A stretch of DNA of 64,000 nucleotides, from positions 289,055 through 353,054 of the forward strand of contig NZ_JAGSYC010000022.1 of the NCBI RefSeq assembly GCF_025685545.1, read 5' to 3'. The DNA is from Granulicella paludicola (GTDB lineage Bacteria > Acidobacteriota > Terriglobia > Terriglobales > Acidobacteriaceae). The translations under genes were made by a program, and so were the position numbers. The notes beneath the pieces were generated by a model. It made no database searches. It worked only from the letters and a program-made list of their open reading frames with translations, and had not been told where the DNA came from. Of this stretch, positions 53,340 through 63,124 are shown piece after piece (the first letter of the stretch is position 1; every line of letters begins with the position of its first letter).

Positions 53340-56300
53340 TTAGAACTTGTACTTCAACTCAAGTTCCAACTGACGCTGCTGCGACCGCGAGCTCTGCACA
53401 TAGCCCCAGGTGCTGCCACCGTTCACTGTGCGTCCCTGGTTGTTGTAGCTGGTGATATTCCCAACGTTGTACGCGTTAGCAATAAACGTCAACGTGTGCT
53501 CGTGGTACAGCGTCCAGTTCTTCTGCACCGCAGCATCGATGTTGCGGAAGCCCTGAGCACGCTCAGAACCAACGCTCGCCGTACCGAAGATCGGGGCCGA
53601 GCCTGGAGCGGCAGCCGCAGGCTGGCCGTAGGCACAGATGCTGTCATCGAAGCCAGCCGTACCGCAGGTGCCCGTGCCGACGTTACCTGAGTGAGTCGCC
53701 GAAGGATCAGTTCCCCACGCGCCAGCAACTACATACGAATTGCCGGAACCCGTGGAACCATCTACCGTTTGAACACCGGTCGCATTGTTTTGAGTCACAT
53801 AGAGGCCATCTTTTACTCCGGTGATCTTCATGTGGCGATAGTGGTTCGCCCGCAACGTGCCCGTTCCAACCGCACCCGAGCTACCGCTCGCAGTGATCGT
53901 GTTCGGTTGACCCGAGAATAGAACCGCCGTACCCGAGGCCTTCCACCCGCCTACGATCTCATCCAGCCAGAGCGGCATGTTACGACCAAACTGGCCCTTG
54001 CGACCGAAAGGCAGCGCGTAGGAGAAGTTGCTGTTCAGCATGTGACGGCTGTCGCTTGCCGAAGGGCCGTACTCGCAGCTTAGGCAGAAGTTGTTCTGCG
54101 GATTGCCGCCTGCCACGTTGTTATCGTTCACCGAGACCAGACCCGAAGTATCGCCCATGGCGTGCCCATAGGTGTAGTTGACCGTGATTTCAAAACCATT
54201 TGAAGGACGCAGGCGATAGGTGACCTCGCCAGCGTTGAAGTTCGAATACGCTTCAGTCTCAAGCAGCTCCACGGCGTTGGTGCCGATCGTGAAATTACCC
54301 GCTGCAGCCGCGATGACCGTTGAGTTGAACGCCGCGCTTGAAGCTGTACCAACCAACTTCTCCTGGTTGATGTTGCGCTCGTCCGCAAGATGCTGCGCGG
54401 TGTTGCCAACGTACTGCACGGTAACACTCTGCTTGTTGTTGATAGCGTATTCGGCCACCAGGCTGAACTGTGTCTCCACCATTGGCTTCAGCTTGTTCCA
54501 GGTAGTGAAGCTGACGGCCTGCGTCGCGCCCGTGGTGTTGAAACCATTCGTTACAGCAAAGGGAGTTCCCGCCGAAGCCGTGGTCGGCGTCTGCGCCGTA
54601 CCCGAAAGGGACTCGTAGTACGGTGCGTTCGTCGTGTGCTTCAGTGCGTTGTAGTCCATGTAGGTGAAGATGCCGAAGCCACCACGCAAGACGAGCTTGG
54701 GGTCGATGCTGTAAGCAAAGCCCACGCGCGGTCCAAAGTCGTTGTAGGTGGGACTATACAGCGAACGGCTGTTGCCGTTCTGGCCTGCAAGCTGCAAAGC
54801 TCCGGTCGCAGGGTTAAGATTTGCGATCTTGTTTTGGACTTCGTATGCGGGCTGATCGTACTGCCAGCGCAGGCCATAGTTTACCGTCAGCTTAGGAGTG
54901 ACCTTCCAGTCGTCCTGTGCGAAGACGCCAAAGCGGTACTGACGCAAACCGAACTTGCCGGTCGTCGGCGAAACAGCGTAGCCGCTTGAGTAGTCGAGAA
55001 GGAAGTCCGCAAAGTCATAACCCACCGACTGGCCCGTTGTCGGGTTGCCGGTGAACGAACCGCTGTAGCTGAAGCTACCCAGCAGACCGCTGCCCGTATT
55101 CTGCAGGAAGTTGTTATCTGCGCGGAATAACTGCGCGCCGAACTTTGTGCTGTGCCTACCGTGCGACCACGTCAAGTTATCGCCGTAGCTAAACTGATTG
55201 TCGTAAGCGATATTGCCAGTGCCCGCGGTGCCAACGCTGTTGACGCCCGAACTGTTCGTGCTCTGCGTGAAGCTCTGGAGTGTGAACCCAGGAACCAACT
55301 GTGTGTACGGAATTCCTACGAGCGATTCACCACTCGTGAACTGACCTGAGAGATCGCGGTTGAAGGAGTTATAACCGACGCGCGTATAGCCCATGCGGTA
55401 CTCGTTCACCAGACTCTGGTTGATCACGCGGGTGTACAGCAAAACGCCCTGCTGGAAAGGGAAATCCGTTGCGCTGGCGAAAGAAATCGGTAACAACTGC
55501 GACTGTGGATTGCTCACAGCATCACCATAGCTGTAACGCACCGAGAAGCGATCCTTATCCGTCGGCGTGTAGTCGATCTTGATGTCGCCCTGGTTATTTT
55601 CCTGCAACGTCTTGGCAGTGTTCTGGTAGTTGCCCTTGATCGGAGCCGCGGATGCGACCTCATTTGGCAGCGGCAGTAGCTCCGGGTGGGCGAAGAGATA
55701 CTTCGCCACCGGGTTGTTGATCGGCACGAGGTTCTGATAAAAAACTCCACCGATGGTCTGATTCAGCGGCGCGTTGCCATGCTGCGTGTCATAAAGCTGA
55801 GCAACAGCCGAACCGAAGTAAGCATCGCCCGCGAGCGGCGACACGCTTTGATCGACCGCGCCCGCAGCAGCCGTGGTGTTACCGCGCCACGCGTTAAGCG
55901 GTAGGTTGAGGCGGCTCGTCGATGCCGTGGGGAGACGATACGCCTCATAATCGCCAAAGAAGAAAAGCTTGTCCTTGAAGTGTGGCACCGGACCACCAAA
56001 GGCGACGTTGTAGTTCGATTGCGTGTACTTCGAGCGCGGCGTGAATGAATTACCGGGCAGAACGCGCTTATTACCGAAGGTGTTCGCGTCCATCATCCAA
56101 TTTTGGAGGTACGCCGATGCGGCCCCGTGATACTGGCTGGTTCCGACCTTCATCGTGTTCAGCACCTGCGTGGCGCCGTCGCCATACTCAGCAGGTGGTA
56201 CGACCGACAGGATCGTAATTTCCTGCAGAGCTTCCTGCGGAATGTTGTAAGCAGGCGCACCAAAACCATTCGTAAGATTCGCACCGGTATCCACGATGCT

Positions 56301-56936
56301 GATACCGTCTAGCGTGAAGTTCGTAGTGTACGTACGGTTGCCGTTGATGTTCGGCAGCGTCGCAAAACTCTGCACACGCAGGCCGGAGTTGTTTGGGCTG
56401 CTCACCGAGCCGTTCCACTGGTTGCCATCCGCAACTGAGCTGCCCGGCATCACCTGCGTCAACTCCGTCGTGTTGTGTCCGTTGATCGGCAGGTCGTCGA
56501 TCATCGTCTGCGAGATCGTCGTGCTGATCATGCCGTTCTCAGTGTTCAGCAGCGGCGTCGAATCGCTCGTCACCTCGACCGTCGACTCGGAGCCCGCCGT
56601 CAGCTTCGCGTCGACCTTCGCCACCTGGCTAACTTCCAGCAAGAAGGGTGCTGTCACCTTCGTAGTAAAGCCTTTGTCCGTGATCGTCACCTTGTAGGTA
56701 CCGATCGGCAGGAACCGCACGCTGTAGATACCGTCGTTGTTCGTCGTCACGGTGTTCTTCACGCCCGTGGCCACATTGGTCGCCGTCACCTGCGCACCTA
56801 CAACCACTGCACCGGTCGGGTCCGTGACCGTACCACCGATATCGCCAGTAATCGTCTGAGCAGACAGTCGCAGACCGCAACACAGCGTCAGCATGACCAC
56901 AACAAAAAGATTCAACACTAACTTCTTACTACGCAT
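53340..56936 (-). CDS. TonB-dependent receptor, Oar-like (third)
   Basis: 1198 residues. Start at 56936 with a perfect 'AGGAGG' about 5 bp upstream. Signal peptide 'LFVVVMLTLCCGLRLSAQ'; CarboxypepD_reg-like domain ('DIGGTVTDPTGAVVVGAQV'); plug ('IDDLPINGHNTTELTQVMPG'); barrel ending 'LELKYKF'. Contains 'NFCLSCEYGPSASDSRHML', so this copy carries extra cysteines in a loop. Two TGTCGACA sites lie about 200 bp upstream, 21 bp apart, suggesting regulation with the other glycan genes. Substrate: probably a glycan fragment. Confidence 0.94.
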   Translation of the reverse strand: MRSKKLVLNLFVVVMLTLCCGLRLSAQTITGDIGGTVTDPTGAVVVGAQVTATNVATGVKNTVTTNNDGIYSVRFLPIGTYKVTITDKGFTTKVTAPFLLEVSQVAKVDAKLTAGSESTVEVTSDSTPLLNTENGMISTTISQTMIDDLPINGHNTTELTQVMPGSSVADGNQWNGSVSSPNNSGLRVQSFATLPNINGNRTYTTNFTLDGISIVDTGANLTNGFGAPAYNIPQEALQEITILSVVPPAEYGDGATQVLNTMKVGTSQYHGAASAYLQNWMMDANTFGNKRVLPGNSFTPRSKYTQSNYNVAFGGPVPHFKDKLFFFGDYEAYRLPTASTSRLNLPLNAWRGNTTAAAGAVDQSVSPLAGDAYFGSAVAQLYDTQHGNAPLNQTIGGVFYQNLVPINNPVAKYLFAHPELLPLPNEVASAAPIKGNYQNTAKTLQENNQGDIKIDYTPTDKDRFSVRYSYGDAVSNPQSQLLPISFASATDFPFQQGVLLYTRVINQSLVNEYRMGYTRVGYNSFNRDLSGQFTSGESLVGIPYTQLVPGFTLQSFTQSTNSSGVNSVGTAGTGNIAYDNQFSYGDNLTWSHGRHSTKFGAQLFRADNNFLQNTGSGLLGSFSYSGSFTGNPTTGQSVGYDFADFLLDYSSGYAVSPTTGKFGLRQYRFGVFAQDDWKVTPKLTVNYGLRWQYDQPAYEVQNKIANLNPATGALQLAGQNGNSRSLYSPTYNDFGPRVGFAYSIDPKLVLRGGFGIFTYMDYNALKHTTNAPYYESLSGTAQTPTTASAGTPFAVTNGFNTTGATQAVSFTTWNKLKPMVETQFSLVAEYAINNKQSVTVQYVGNTAQHLADERNINQEKLVGTASSAAFNSTVIAAAAGNFTIGTNAVELLETEAYSNFNAGEVTYRLRPSNGFEITVNYTYGHAMGDTSGLVSVNDNNVAGGNPQNNFCLSCEYGPSASDSRHMLNSNFSYALPFGRKGQFGRNMPLWLDEIVGGWKASGTAVLFSGQPNTITASGSSGAVGTGTLRANHYRHMKITGVKDGLYVTQNNATGVQTVDGSTGSGNSYVVAGAWGTDPSATHSGNVGTGTCGTAGFDDSICAYGQPAAAAPGSAPIFGTASVGSERAQGFRNIDAAVQKNWTLYHEHTLTFIANAYNVGNITSYNNQGRTVNGGSTWGYVQSSRSQQRQLELELKYKF

Positions 56937-57129
56937 ATTGCCTCCTGATGCGTTCCTAAACCAGTTCTCTACATTCATCGCTGTCAGGGGTCACCCCGGA
57001 CAATCGCTCCACGCCCTGCTCAGCTTGAATCTGACCGTTTGATCGTGATTTGCGCACACAACCCATCTGGCAAACCGCAATTTGAATGTTTCGTAAAAAC
57101 TACTGCCCCCGCAGCAAAGAAGCAAGATA

Positions 57130-57166
57130 AATCTGTCGACAATTTACATATTTTTGTCGACAGATT
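57130..57166. promoter_or_regulatory. Double TGTCGACA operator, two helical turns apart
   Basis: TGTCGACA occurs at 57134-57141 and 57155-57162. Together they form an inverted repeat (AATCTGTCGACAA ... TTGTCGACAGATT) around an A+T-rich centre. The rest of the 458-bp gap between the TonB receptor and cutC holds only the cutC terminator. Confidence 0.75.
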
Positions 57167-57237
57167 GAAGACTGACGATAGACAGATCGCATCTCATTGA
57201 TTTCTCAACGTTTCGATAGAGCCTCCGCCCAGCGCAA

Positions 57238-57280
57238 AAGCGCAAGGGCCGCCAATGGTTCCATGGCGACCCTTGCGCTT
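57238..57280 (-). terminator. Terminator of the cutC gene
   Basis: An 11-bp stem AAGCGCAAGGG/CCCTTGCGCTT (57238-57248, 57270-57280) with an inner GCCA/TGGC stem; on the minus strand it runs into TTTTGCG. Confidence 0.75.
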
Positions 57281-57394
57281 CTAATCTGTAAACTTACGAA
57301 ATCCCGGGGATTACGACGGCAAATCTTACTGCTGGATCGTCTATCGCTGGAACTCGTACACCGTTCCAACGAGCCGCATCGGCCAGCCCGGAAT

Positions 57395-58123
57395 CTATCC
57401 CAGTTGCAACTGCTCCACCATCTCGCGTACCGCTGTAACCTCAACCTCTGAATACTCTGTCTCTGGAACGAGCGCTCCATCTGCGCTCTCCACCCGCTTC
57501 TCTCTGCCAGGCCGCAGCGAACCGTGGAAGTGTGTTGCCCCGGTCAAGCGCACCAGCGAGCTCGCATTCGTCAATCGCAAGCCGCCTCCCACGGCAACCT
57601 CTAACCGGCCATCTGCCTGCTTCACCAGACGAGCCAGTATCTCCGCCCCCTGTGCGACGTCGGTGCAACCACCCGAGGTCAACACCCGCTCGCAACCCGT
57701 CGAAATCACGGCTTCGAGCGCCGTCTCCAAATCAGGCGTGTCGTCGAAGGCGCGATGGAATGTCACCTGCATCGGCCGTGCCAGTTGCACAAAGTTCCTC
57801 GTTGTCTCCACGTCCACCGTACGATCGGCCTTGAGCAGCCCCAGCACCACGCCGGCTGCACCCAGCGACTTCACGTGCAGAATGTCCTCGGCCATCACCG
57901 CGATCTCAGCCTCGGTATACAGGTAGTTCCCACCCCGCGGACGAATCAGCACATGCACTGGCAAATCGCTTTGCTGCAACGCCTCACGCACCAGCCCATG
58001 GCTGGGAGTCAGCCCACCCTCGCTCAGTCCCGAGCAGAGTTCAATACGGTCAGCCCCACCCTCTCGTGCGGCGAGACACGCATCCACCGTCTCCGCACAG
58101 AGTTCAAAAATTATCTTTCTCAT
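57395..58123 (-). CDS. cutC: CutC-family TIM-barrel protein
   Basis: 242 residues, the usual CutC length. Signatures: 'FELCAETVDACLAAREGGADRIELCSGLSEGGLTPS' (in parts 'GADRIELCSGLSEGGLTPS'), 'HVLIRPRGGNYLYTEAEI', 'GVVLGLLKADRTVD', 'TFHRAFDD', 'RVLTSGG', 'VGGGL' and 'THFHGSLR'. The family was first linked to copper tolerance, but its biochemical role is not settled. Its place inside a glycan locus, between two TonB receptors, hints at a metabolic role here. It is followed by its own terminator. Confidence 0.92.
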   Translation of the reverse strand: MRKIIFELCAETVDACLAAREGGADRIELCSGLSEGGLTPSHGLVREALQQSDLPVHVLIRPRGGNYLYTEAEIAVMAEDILHVKSLGAAGVVLGLLKADRTVDVETTRNFVQLARPMQVTFHRAFDDTPDLETALEAVISTGCERVLTSGGCTDVAQGAEILARLVKQADGRLEVAVGGGLRLTNASSLVRLTGATHFHGSLRPGREKRVESADGALVPETEYSEVEVTAVREMVEQLQLG

Positions 58124-58228
58124 AAGTCCATGAGCCTGATCGGCCTGTCAACAGTTTCTTCATTCCAAAGTAGCAAGAAGCGACGACGTGCAACAGCCCT
58201 TCGACTGTCGCACGTCCATCGCTAACGA

Positions 58229-61200
58229 CTAGAACTTGTAATTCAGCGAAAGCTGAATACGACGTTCTTGGTTACGTGTGCTATTGATCACGCCGAAGTT
58301 GCTGTCTTGGATACCACTGTCCGGGTTGCCATAATCAGCCACATTCAGGATGTTGAAGAAGTCCGCACGGAAGCCAAAAGACTCATCCTTATACGTCTTG
58401 AAATCCTTGAGCAGAGACGTATCCAATTGGTAGAAACCTGGAGCGCGCTCCGTTCCGTTCGCCGCCGTGCCCCATTGGTACTGCGCGGGCTGGCCATACG
58501 CACAGGAGCCGACTACGGTAGGAGCCGTTCCGGTCCCCGTCGCGGTACAAGGCGTTGCGGAGGGATCCGTGCCGAACCAGTTGTTGATCGAGCGGTTCAC
58601 TACCTTGATATGTCCATACTGATTGGCGCGCTCGCCACCGTATGAATTCGTCGCAGAGGTGATGCCACTATTCGCCGTAATGGTCACTGGGGGACCGCTG
58701 AAGGCACGGAAGGCATTGGACAACTTCCACCCACCCAACAGTTCCTGCAGAATGATGTTGGCGTTTGAACCGAACTGCCTGCCACTGCCGTACGGCAGTG
58801 CATAGACGATCACGGCATTGAACTGGTGCCGGATATCATCGCCCGAAACACCATAGTCTGCAGCACTGTTGTAGTAGTCCTGGAATGTCTGATCGCCGCC
58901 CGTCTGCGCGACATTCGGAGCTCCATAGTTACCGGCGGCGTTCGTCATCGACTTCGCGAACGTATAGTTCAGGTTGTACTCGAGCCCATGCCATTCGCGC
59001 TGGCGCAGAGTAACCTGCGCCCCGTTGTAGTTCGACATCGCTCGAGATTCCGTAATCAACACGGAGCCTCCATTGCCCGCTGCATAGGACGTACCTGCAC
59101 CGAGGTTATAGAGCGGCGTAAGATCGGACGCCGGAAGCGTCGTGTAATTGTGGCTGTTGATATCGATAACCTGCGCCTGCGTGAACTGATTGGCATTGCC
59201 ATAGTCCATCAGGTGTTGGCCGGACTGACCGATGTAGCTCACCGACAACGAGGTCGTCGCACTGAGCTGCGTCTCTACCGTCAGATTCCATTGCTGAATA
59301 TAGGCGGGCTGCTGATTCTGCGGCCACATGCTGAACGCACCACCACTCGGCTGCGCCGTGTTCGCGTTGGTCACAAAGCCCTGCGAAGCCTGAAGAGAAG
59401 TGCCGCTGGACCCTGCTGCGGGAGCGGTGCCATCGCGCTTGAAGACCGACACCAGCGGAGGATTGTTCGTCAGTCGCTGGTTCGCCGCGTCGCCCTCGAA
59501 GAAGCTCGTCGCTCCATAACCGCCGCGCAGCGAAACCTTCGGCATCGCCTGGTATGCAAAGCCGAAGCGTGGCATCACCTGCTTATAGCTCGGTCTGTAG
59601 CATGCCGTCGTGGGGCACACGATGGAACCCGCCGGAGAGCCTGCCGGGATCGAGCCTGCGTACTCCATGATGCCGCCGTTTACAGGAAGCACATTCGCGT
59701 TCTTGTTGTTCGCCTCGACCATTGGCTGGTCGTACTCATAGCGAACACCCAGGTTCAATGTCAGAGTTGGTGTCACCTTCCAGTCGTCCTGAATGTAACC
59801 CGCAGCGCGCCACTGGCGATTGCCAAACTCACCACCGTCCTGCAGCCCATATTCGGCAGCAGCGTCGAGCACGAAGTCAGCCGGAGCGATCTGATCGTTA
59901 GTCGTTGTGGGGTTCTTCGTGTAGGCACCCGTATAGCTGAAGTAGCCCAGAGCGCCGGCGTTCTGGCTCTGCGTGTAGTTCTGCTGGTAGCGTGCAGCTT
60001 GCACACCAATTGTAAAGAGGTGCTTACCCTTTTGAATCGTGAAGTTGTCGTTATAACCAAAGGTGTTGTCTACAAGCAGCTGTGGTGCGGCGCGAGTGCC
60101 GACCGTGCTTGCCTGACCCGACATCTCCATGGCAGTGAAGCCCGCAAACCGCTGCTGACCGAACGGAATCCCGACGACAGAGTCGCCCGACGTGCCGAAC
60201 TGGCCGGTGTAGTCAATCGGAACGCCGGTATTCCACTTGATGCGCGTGTAGCCAACGTTGAACTGGTTCACGATCGCTGAAGAGAACGTGTGCACCCAGC
60301 TCGAGCCAAACAGCGTCGACGGATAGCTGTTGATGCTGGGGAAGCCAAGAGGGAAGACCGTGTTGCTGCCATCGCGGGGTCGCGACTGCGAATAGAAACC
60401 GGAGATACGGTCTTTTGCCTCGGGCGTCCAGTCGACCTTCACGTCGAACTGATTGTTCACGGTGTAGCCGCGTTCAACACCTTCAAACAGGGGAATGTAC
60501 GTGCCGGTAGGAATAGCCACTCCGGGTGTCGGCGTCGGATAAAGACCCGGATGCGCTGCCAGGTACTTCACCACCGGATTGTTCACCGGAATCTGGTTGT
60601 TGGCAAAGATCGGATAGGTGTTCGTTGCAGCGTTGTAAGCCTGCGTGTTGTAGAGCTGGAACGGGATCGACGAAAAGTCGCCCTTCAGCATCGCTGGCGT
60701 GAGGACCTGGTAAGACTTTTGCGTCGCCGCGGGCTGGCGGTATCCTTCGTAATCGCCAAAAGCGAACAGCTTGTTCTTCACAATCGGTCCGCCAAGCGTG
60801 CCGCCGAAGATCGTCTGCGTGTAACGGTTCTTCGCCTCGCTCTTGTACTTGTTCGCCCAGCTGTTGGCGTTCAGCTTGTCGTTCTGCAAAAACACATAGG
60901 CGCTACCGTGAAACTGGTTGGTGCCGCTCTTCAGCACCGAAACGATGGCACCGCCATTCGCATTGCCGTAGATCGCAGGCGCATTGCCGGAGATCACTTT
61001 GATCTCCTGGAGTGCATCCGGAGCCGGGTTGTAGCCGATCTGGTTGTTCTGCGCCTCGTTCAGGTCCACGCCGTCGAGCGTGTAGTAGTTCGCCTGTCCG
61101 CGGTTACCGTTCACACTCACCAGGTTGTTGCTCGTCGTGCTGCGTTCCGTCGCATTCGACCCCGTCATGCCGGTCGGGTCCGTGCTCACTACACCTGGCG

Positions 61201-61693
61201 TGAACAACGTCACCGACTGGAAGTTGCGTCCCTCCAGCGGGAAGTTCTGCACCTCATTCTCAGTGAGCGTCGTGCTGATCGTGCCATCCGTCGTGTTGAT
61301 GATCGGTGCCGTCTCCGTCACCGTCACGCTCGTCGAGTTCCCCGCCACCAGCTTGCTGTTCAGGTTCACCGTCTGATTAATCTCCAGAGTGAACGTCTGC
61401 GTCGTCTGCGCAGCAAAGCCGGGCGCCGTCACCATAACCTTGTAGTGCCCGATCGGAAGGAACCGCGCGGTATACACACCGTCCGCGTTCGCTGTCTGGG
61501 GAGTCTTCACACCCGTATCGACATCCTCTACGACTACCGTCGCGCCCGGTATCACCGCCCCGCTGGCATCCGTCACCTGTCCGGTCACCGAACCCGTCAC
61601 CGTCTGCGCGTGTGCCGCACCCACCGTCAACAGCATCAGGAACACCAGGCTATAGCAACACAGTGCAAGCCGATTCATCGGTATACGCATCAT
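58229..61693 (-). CDS. TonB-dependent receptor, Oar-like (fourth)
   Basis: 1154 residues. ATG 61693 follows 'GGAGG' by 5-6 bp. Signal peptide 'SLVFLMLLTVGAAHAQ'; CarboxypepD_reg-like domain ('TGQVTDASGAVIPGATVVV'); plug ('VQNFPLEGRNFQSVTLFTPG'); barrel ending 'LSLNYKF'. Sequence style is closest to the second receptor (both have 'GNRGQ(A/S)N-YxLDG' plugs and 'GGTLGGPI'). A TGTCGACA site lies 185 bp upstream, at a distance similar to that of the third receptor (198 bp). Confidence 0.94.
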   Translation of the reverse strand: MMRIPMNRLALCCYSLVFLMLLTVGAAHAQTVTGSVTGQVTDASGAVIPGATVVVEDVDTGVKTPQTANADGVYTARFLPIGHYKVMVTAPGFAAQTTQTFTLEINQTVNLNSKLVAGNSTSVTVTETAPIINTTDGTISTTLTENEVQNFPLEGRNFQSVTLFTPGVVSTDPTGMTGSNATERSTTSNNLVSVNGNRGQANYYTLDGVDLNEAQNNQIGYNPAPDALQEIKVISGNAPAIYGNANGGAIVSVLKSGTNQFHGSAYVFLQNDKLNANSWANKYKSEAKNRYTQTIFGGTLGGPIVKNKLFAFGDYEGYRQPAATQKSYQVLTPAMLKGDFSSIPFQLYNTQAYNAATNTYPIFANNQIPVNNPVVKYLAAHPGLYPTPTPGVAIPTGTYIPLFEGVERGYTVNNQFDVKVDWTPEAKDRISGFYSQSRPRDGSNTVFPLGFPSINSYPSTLFGSSWVHTFSSAIVNQFNVGYTRIKWNTGVPIDYTGQFGTSGDSVVGIPFGQQRFAGFTAMEMSGQASTVGTRAAPQLLVDNTFGYNDNFTIQKGKHLFTIGVQAARYQQNYTQSQNAGALGYFSYTGAYTKNPTTTNDQIAPADFVLDAAAEYGLQDGGEFGNRQWRAAGYIQDDWKVTPTLTLNLGVRYEYDQPMVEANNKNANVLPVNGGIMEYAGSIPAGSPAGSIVCPTTACYRPSYKQVMPRFGFAYQAMPKVSLRGGYGATSFFEGDAANQRLTNNPPLVSVFKRDGTAPAAGSSGTSLQASQGFVTNANTAQPSGGAFSMWPQNQQPAYIQQWNLTVETQLSATTSLSVSYIGQSGQHLMDYGNANQFTQAQVIDINSHNYTTLPASDLTPLYNLGAGTSYAAGNGGSVLITESRAMSNYNGAQVTLRQREWHGLEYNLNYTFAKSMTNAAGNYGAPNVAQTGGDQTFQDYYNSAADYGVSGDDIRHQFNAVIVYALPYGSGRQFGSNANIILQELLGGWKLSNAFRAFSGPPVTITANSGITSATNSYGGERANQYGHIKVVNRSINNWFGTDPSATPCTATGTGTAPTVVGSCAYGQPAQYQWGTAANGTERAPGFYQLDTSLLKDFKTYKDESFGFRADFFNILNVADYGNPDSGIQDSNFGVINSTRNQERRIQLSLNYKF

Positions 61694-61877
61694 CAAATCC
61701 TCCAGAAAGCTCCAACCCGCTCCATGCCATCTACAGGTATCCGCAGCGTCGCTGCAGCCGTCCCGTTCCTTCGTGGGTGCATGTTATGGATGAGCCTAAG
61801 AACTCGTCGTCATAAAGTCAACAAAACTTTTCAGAAATATGCAATATATTCCAATCAAGGTGCAAAATAATGCAAAG

Positions 61878-61885
61878 TGTCGACA
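61878..61885. promoter_or_regulatory. TGTCGACA site between TonB receptor and DeoR gene
   Basis: One palindrome, AAGTGTCGACAGTTT, 61 bp before the chosen DeoR start and 185 bp before the divergent TonB receptor start. It could act on either gene. Confidence 0.55.
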
Positions 61886-61945
61886 GTTTTAAACACAGCT
61901 GCCTGCAAACACTTGTTTATGATGGAGTGGATTGGGGTTCGCACG

Positions 61946-62728
61946 ATGGCTGCCAAACACGACCGGGCTAAACAGATCCTTCACCTGCTCTTACAGAAGG
62001 GCAGCGGCAGCATTGAAGAACTCGCCGTCGCTGTAGGCGTCTCCCCCGCCAGCGTCCGCCGCGACCTCATCAAGCTCGAGGAGCGTGGCCTCGTCAACCG
62101 TACCCACGGCGGAGCCGAGGTCGCCGGCAAGCTCAACTACGAGCCCTTTCGTTTCGACGCCGCCTTCCCTCTGCGCGAAGAGCGCTTCGCCGACGAGAAG
62201 CGCCGCATCGGTCTCGCCGCCGCCGACCTTGTGGAAAAGGGAGACACCATCGCACTCTCCCCCGGAACCACCACCACGCAGATAGCGCGCGGTCTGCGCC
62301 ATCGTGAACAAATCCACATCGTCACCAGCGCTGTGAATATCGGCATGGAACTCTCCAGCCAGCCCAACCTCTCGGTCACTCTTACCGGCGGCGCCGTCCG
62401 CTGGCCCGGCTCCTTCTCCATGGTCGGCGTCACGGCCTTCGACGCCCTGCAGCGCCTCTTCTTCGAAAAGTTTTTCATCGGCGTCACCGGCATCCACCCT
62501 CAGCACGGCATCACCGTCATCGAATCCGACGAGGCCCTCATCCTCAGCCAGATGATTCAGCACGCCAAGCAGGTCATCGCCGTCGCCGACTCCAGCAAGC
62601 TCAACATGATCAGTGCCATGAAGGTCTGCTCCCCCTCAGAGATCGACCTCATCATCACCGACGACGGCGCCGACCCCGACGTCCTCGAAGCCTTCCGCGC
62701 CCAGAACATCCGCATCCTGCTCGCCTGA
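61946..62728 (+). CDS. DeoR-family transcriptional repressor (second)
   Basis: 260 residues from ATG 61946, chosen for the 'GGGG' in front and because it gives the same length as the paralogue at 41784-42569. HTH about 6-60 ('IEELAVAVGVSPASVRRDLIKLEERGLVNRTHGG', in part 'VSPASVRRDLIKLEERG'); DeoRC domain ('LSPGTTTTQIARGLRHRE', 'HIVTSAVNIGMELS', 'LTGGAVRWPGSF', 'VADSSKLN'). The two proteins share long identical segments such as 'RFADEKRRIGLAA' and so arose by duplication. It is divergent from the fourth TonB receptor and may control it. Starts at 61919 or 61922 cannot be excluded. Confidence 0.9.
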   Translation: MAAKHDRAKQILHLLLQKGSGSIEELAVAVGVSPASVRRDLIKLEERGLVNRTHGGAEVAGKLNYEPFRFDAAFPLREERFADEKRRIGLAAADLVEKGDTIALSPGTTTTQIARGLRHREQIHIVTSAVNIGMELSSQPNLSVTLTGGAVRWPGSFSMVGVTAFDALQRLFFEKFFIGVTGIHPQHGITVIESDEALILSQMIQHAKQVIAVADSSKLNMISAMKVCSPSEIDLIITDDGADPDVLEAFRAQNIRILLA

Positions 62729-63124
62729 CCCTCACCACCGCTCCGCGCCGCACCAAGGCCTCCACGAACACACCGCCGATCCCGCCCTCATCGAGATCGC
62801 AACGGACGGACGTCTCAATCTTCCCCAACAGCCAGGACACCAGCGAACACCAATTTCGGGAAACGCGTTTATGAGGAGTTATCCATTGTCGAGCTTTCGC
62901 GCGTGTTTTCTAAAGGTCACTGCACCCATTGCCCGACTAAATACCGATTGACGTGCCTATCTGCCCGATGGGATGATGTTGGTGCGATGTATTTCTCCAA
63001 GAGCTAAACCGGATTCAGAAGCAGGCAGGCTGCTACCAGCGGTCATATGTATCCCTGCCTTAAATCTGACTCGACGACGCATATCACCGTCGTCCACTCA
63101 CCGGTTTAGAAATTGGGGAATTTT
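62729..63124. other. Intergenic gap, no gene recognised
   Basis: 396 bp with lower G+C in its second half. I found no tRNA, attachment-site repeat or inverted repeat here. Short frames overlap the downstream gene and lack family features. It may mark the edge of a separately acquired segment. Confidence 0.5.

Noticed and set aside
57197..57451. 84-codon plus-strand frame
   Set aside because: It spans the cutC terminator hairpin and the antisense of cutC; no coding evidence.
5752..62728. CRISPR arrays, tRNA or rRNA genes
   Set aside because: No regularly spaced short repeats and no cloverleaf-like sequence were seen; the only tandem repeats are the ~150-bp units at 14481-14930.
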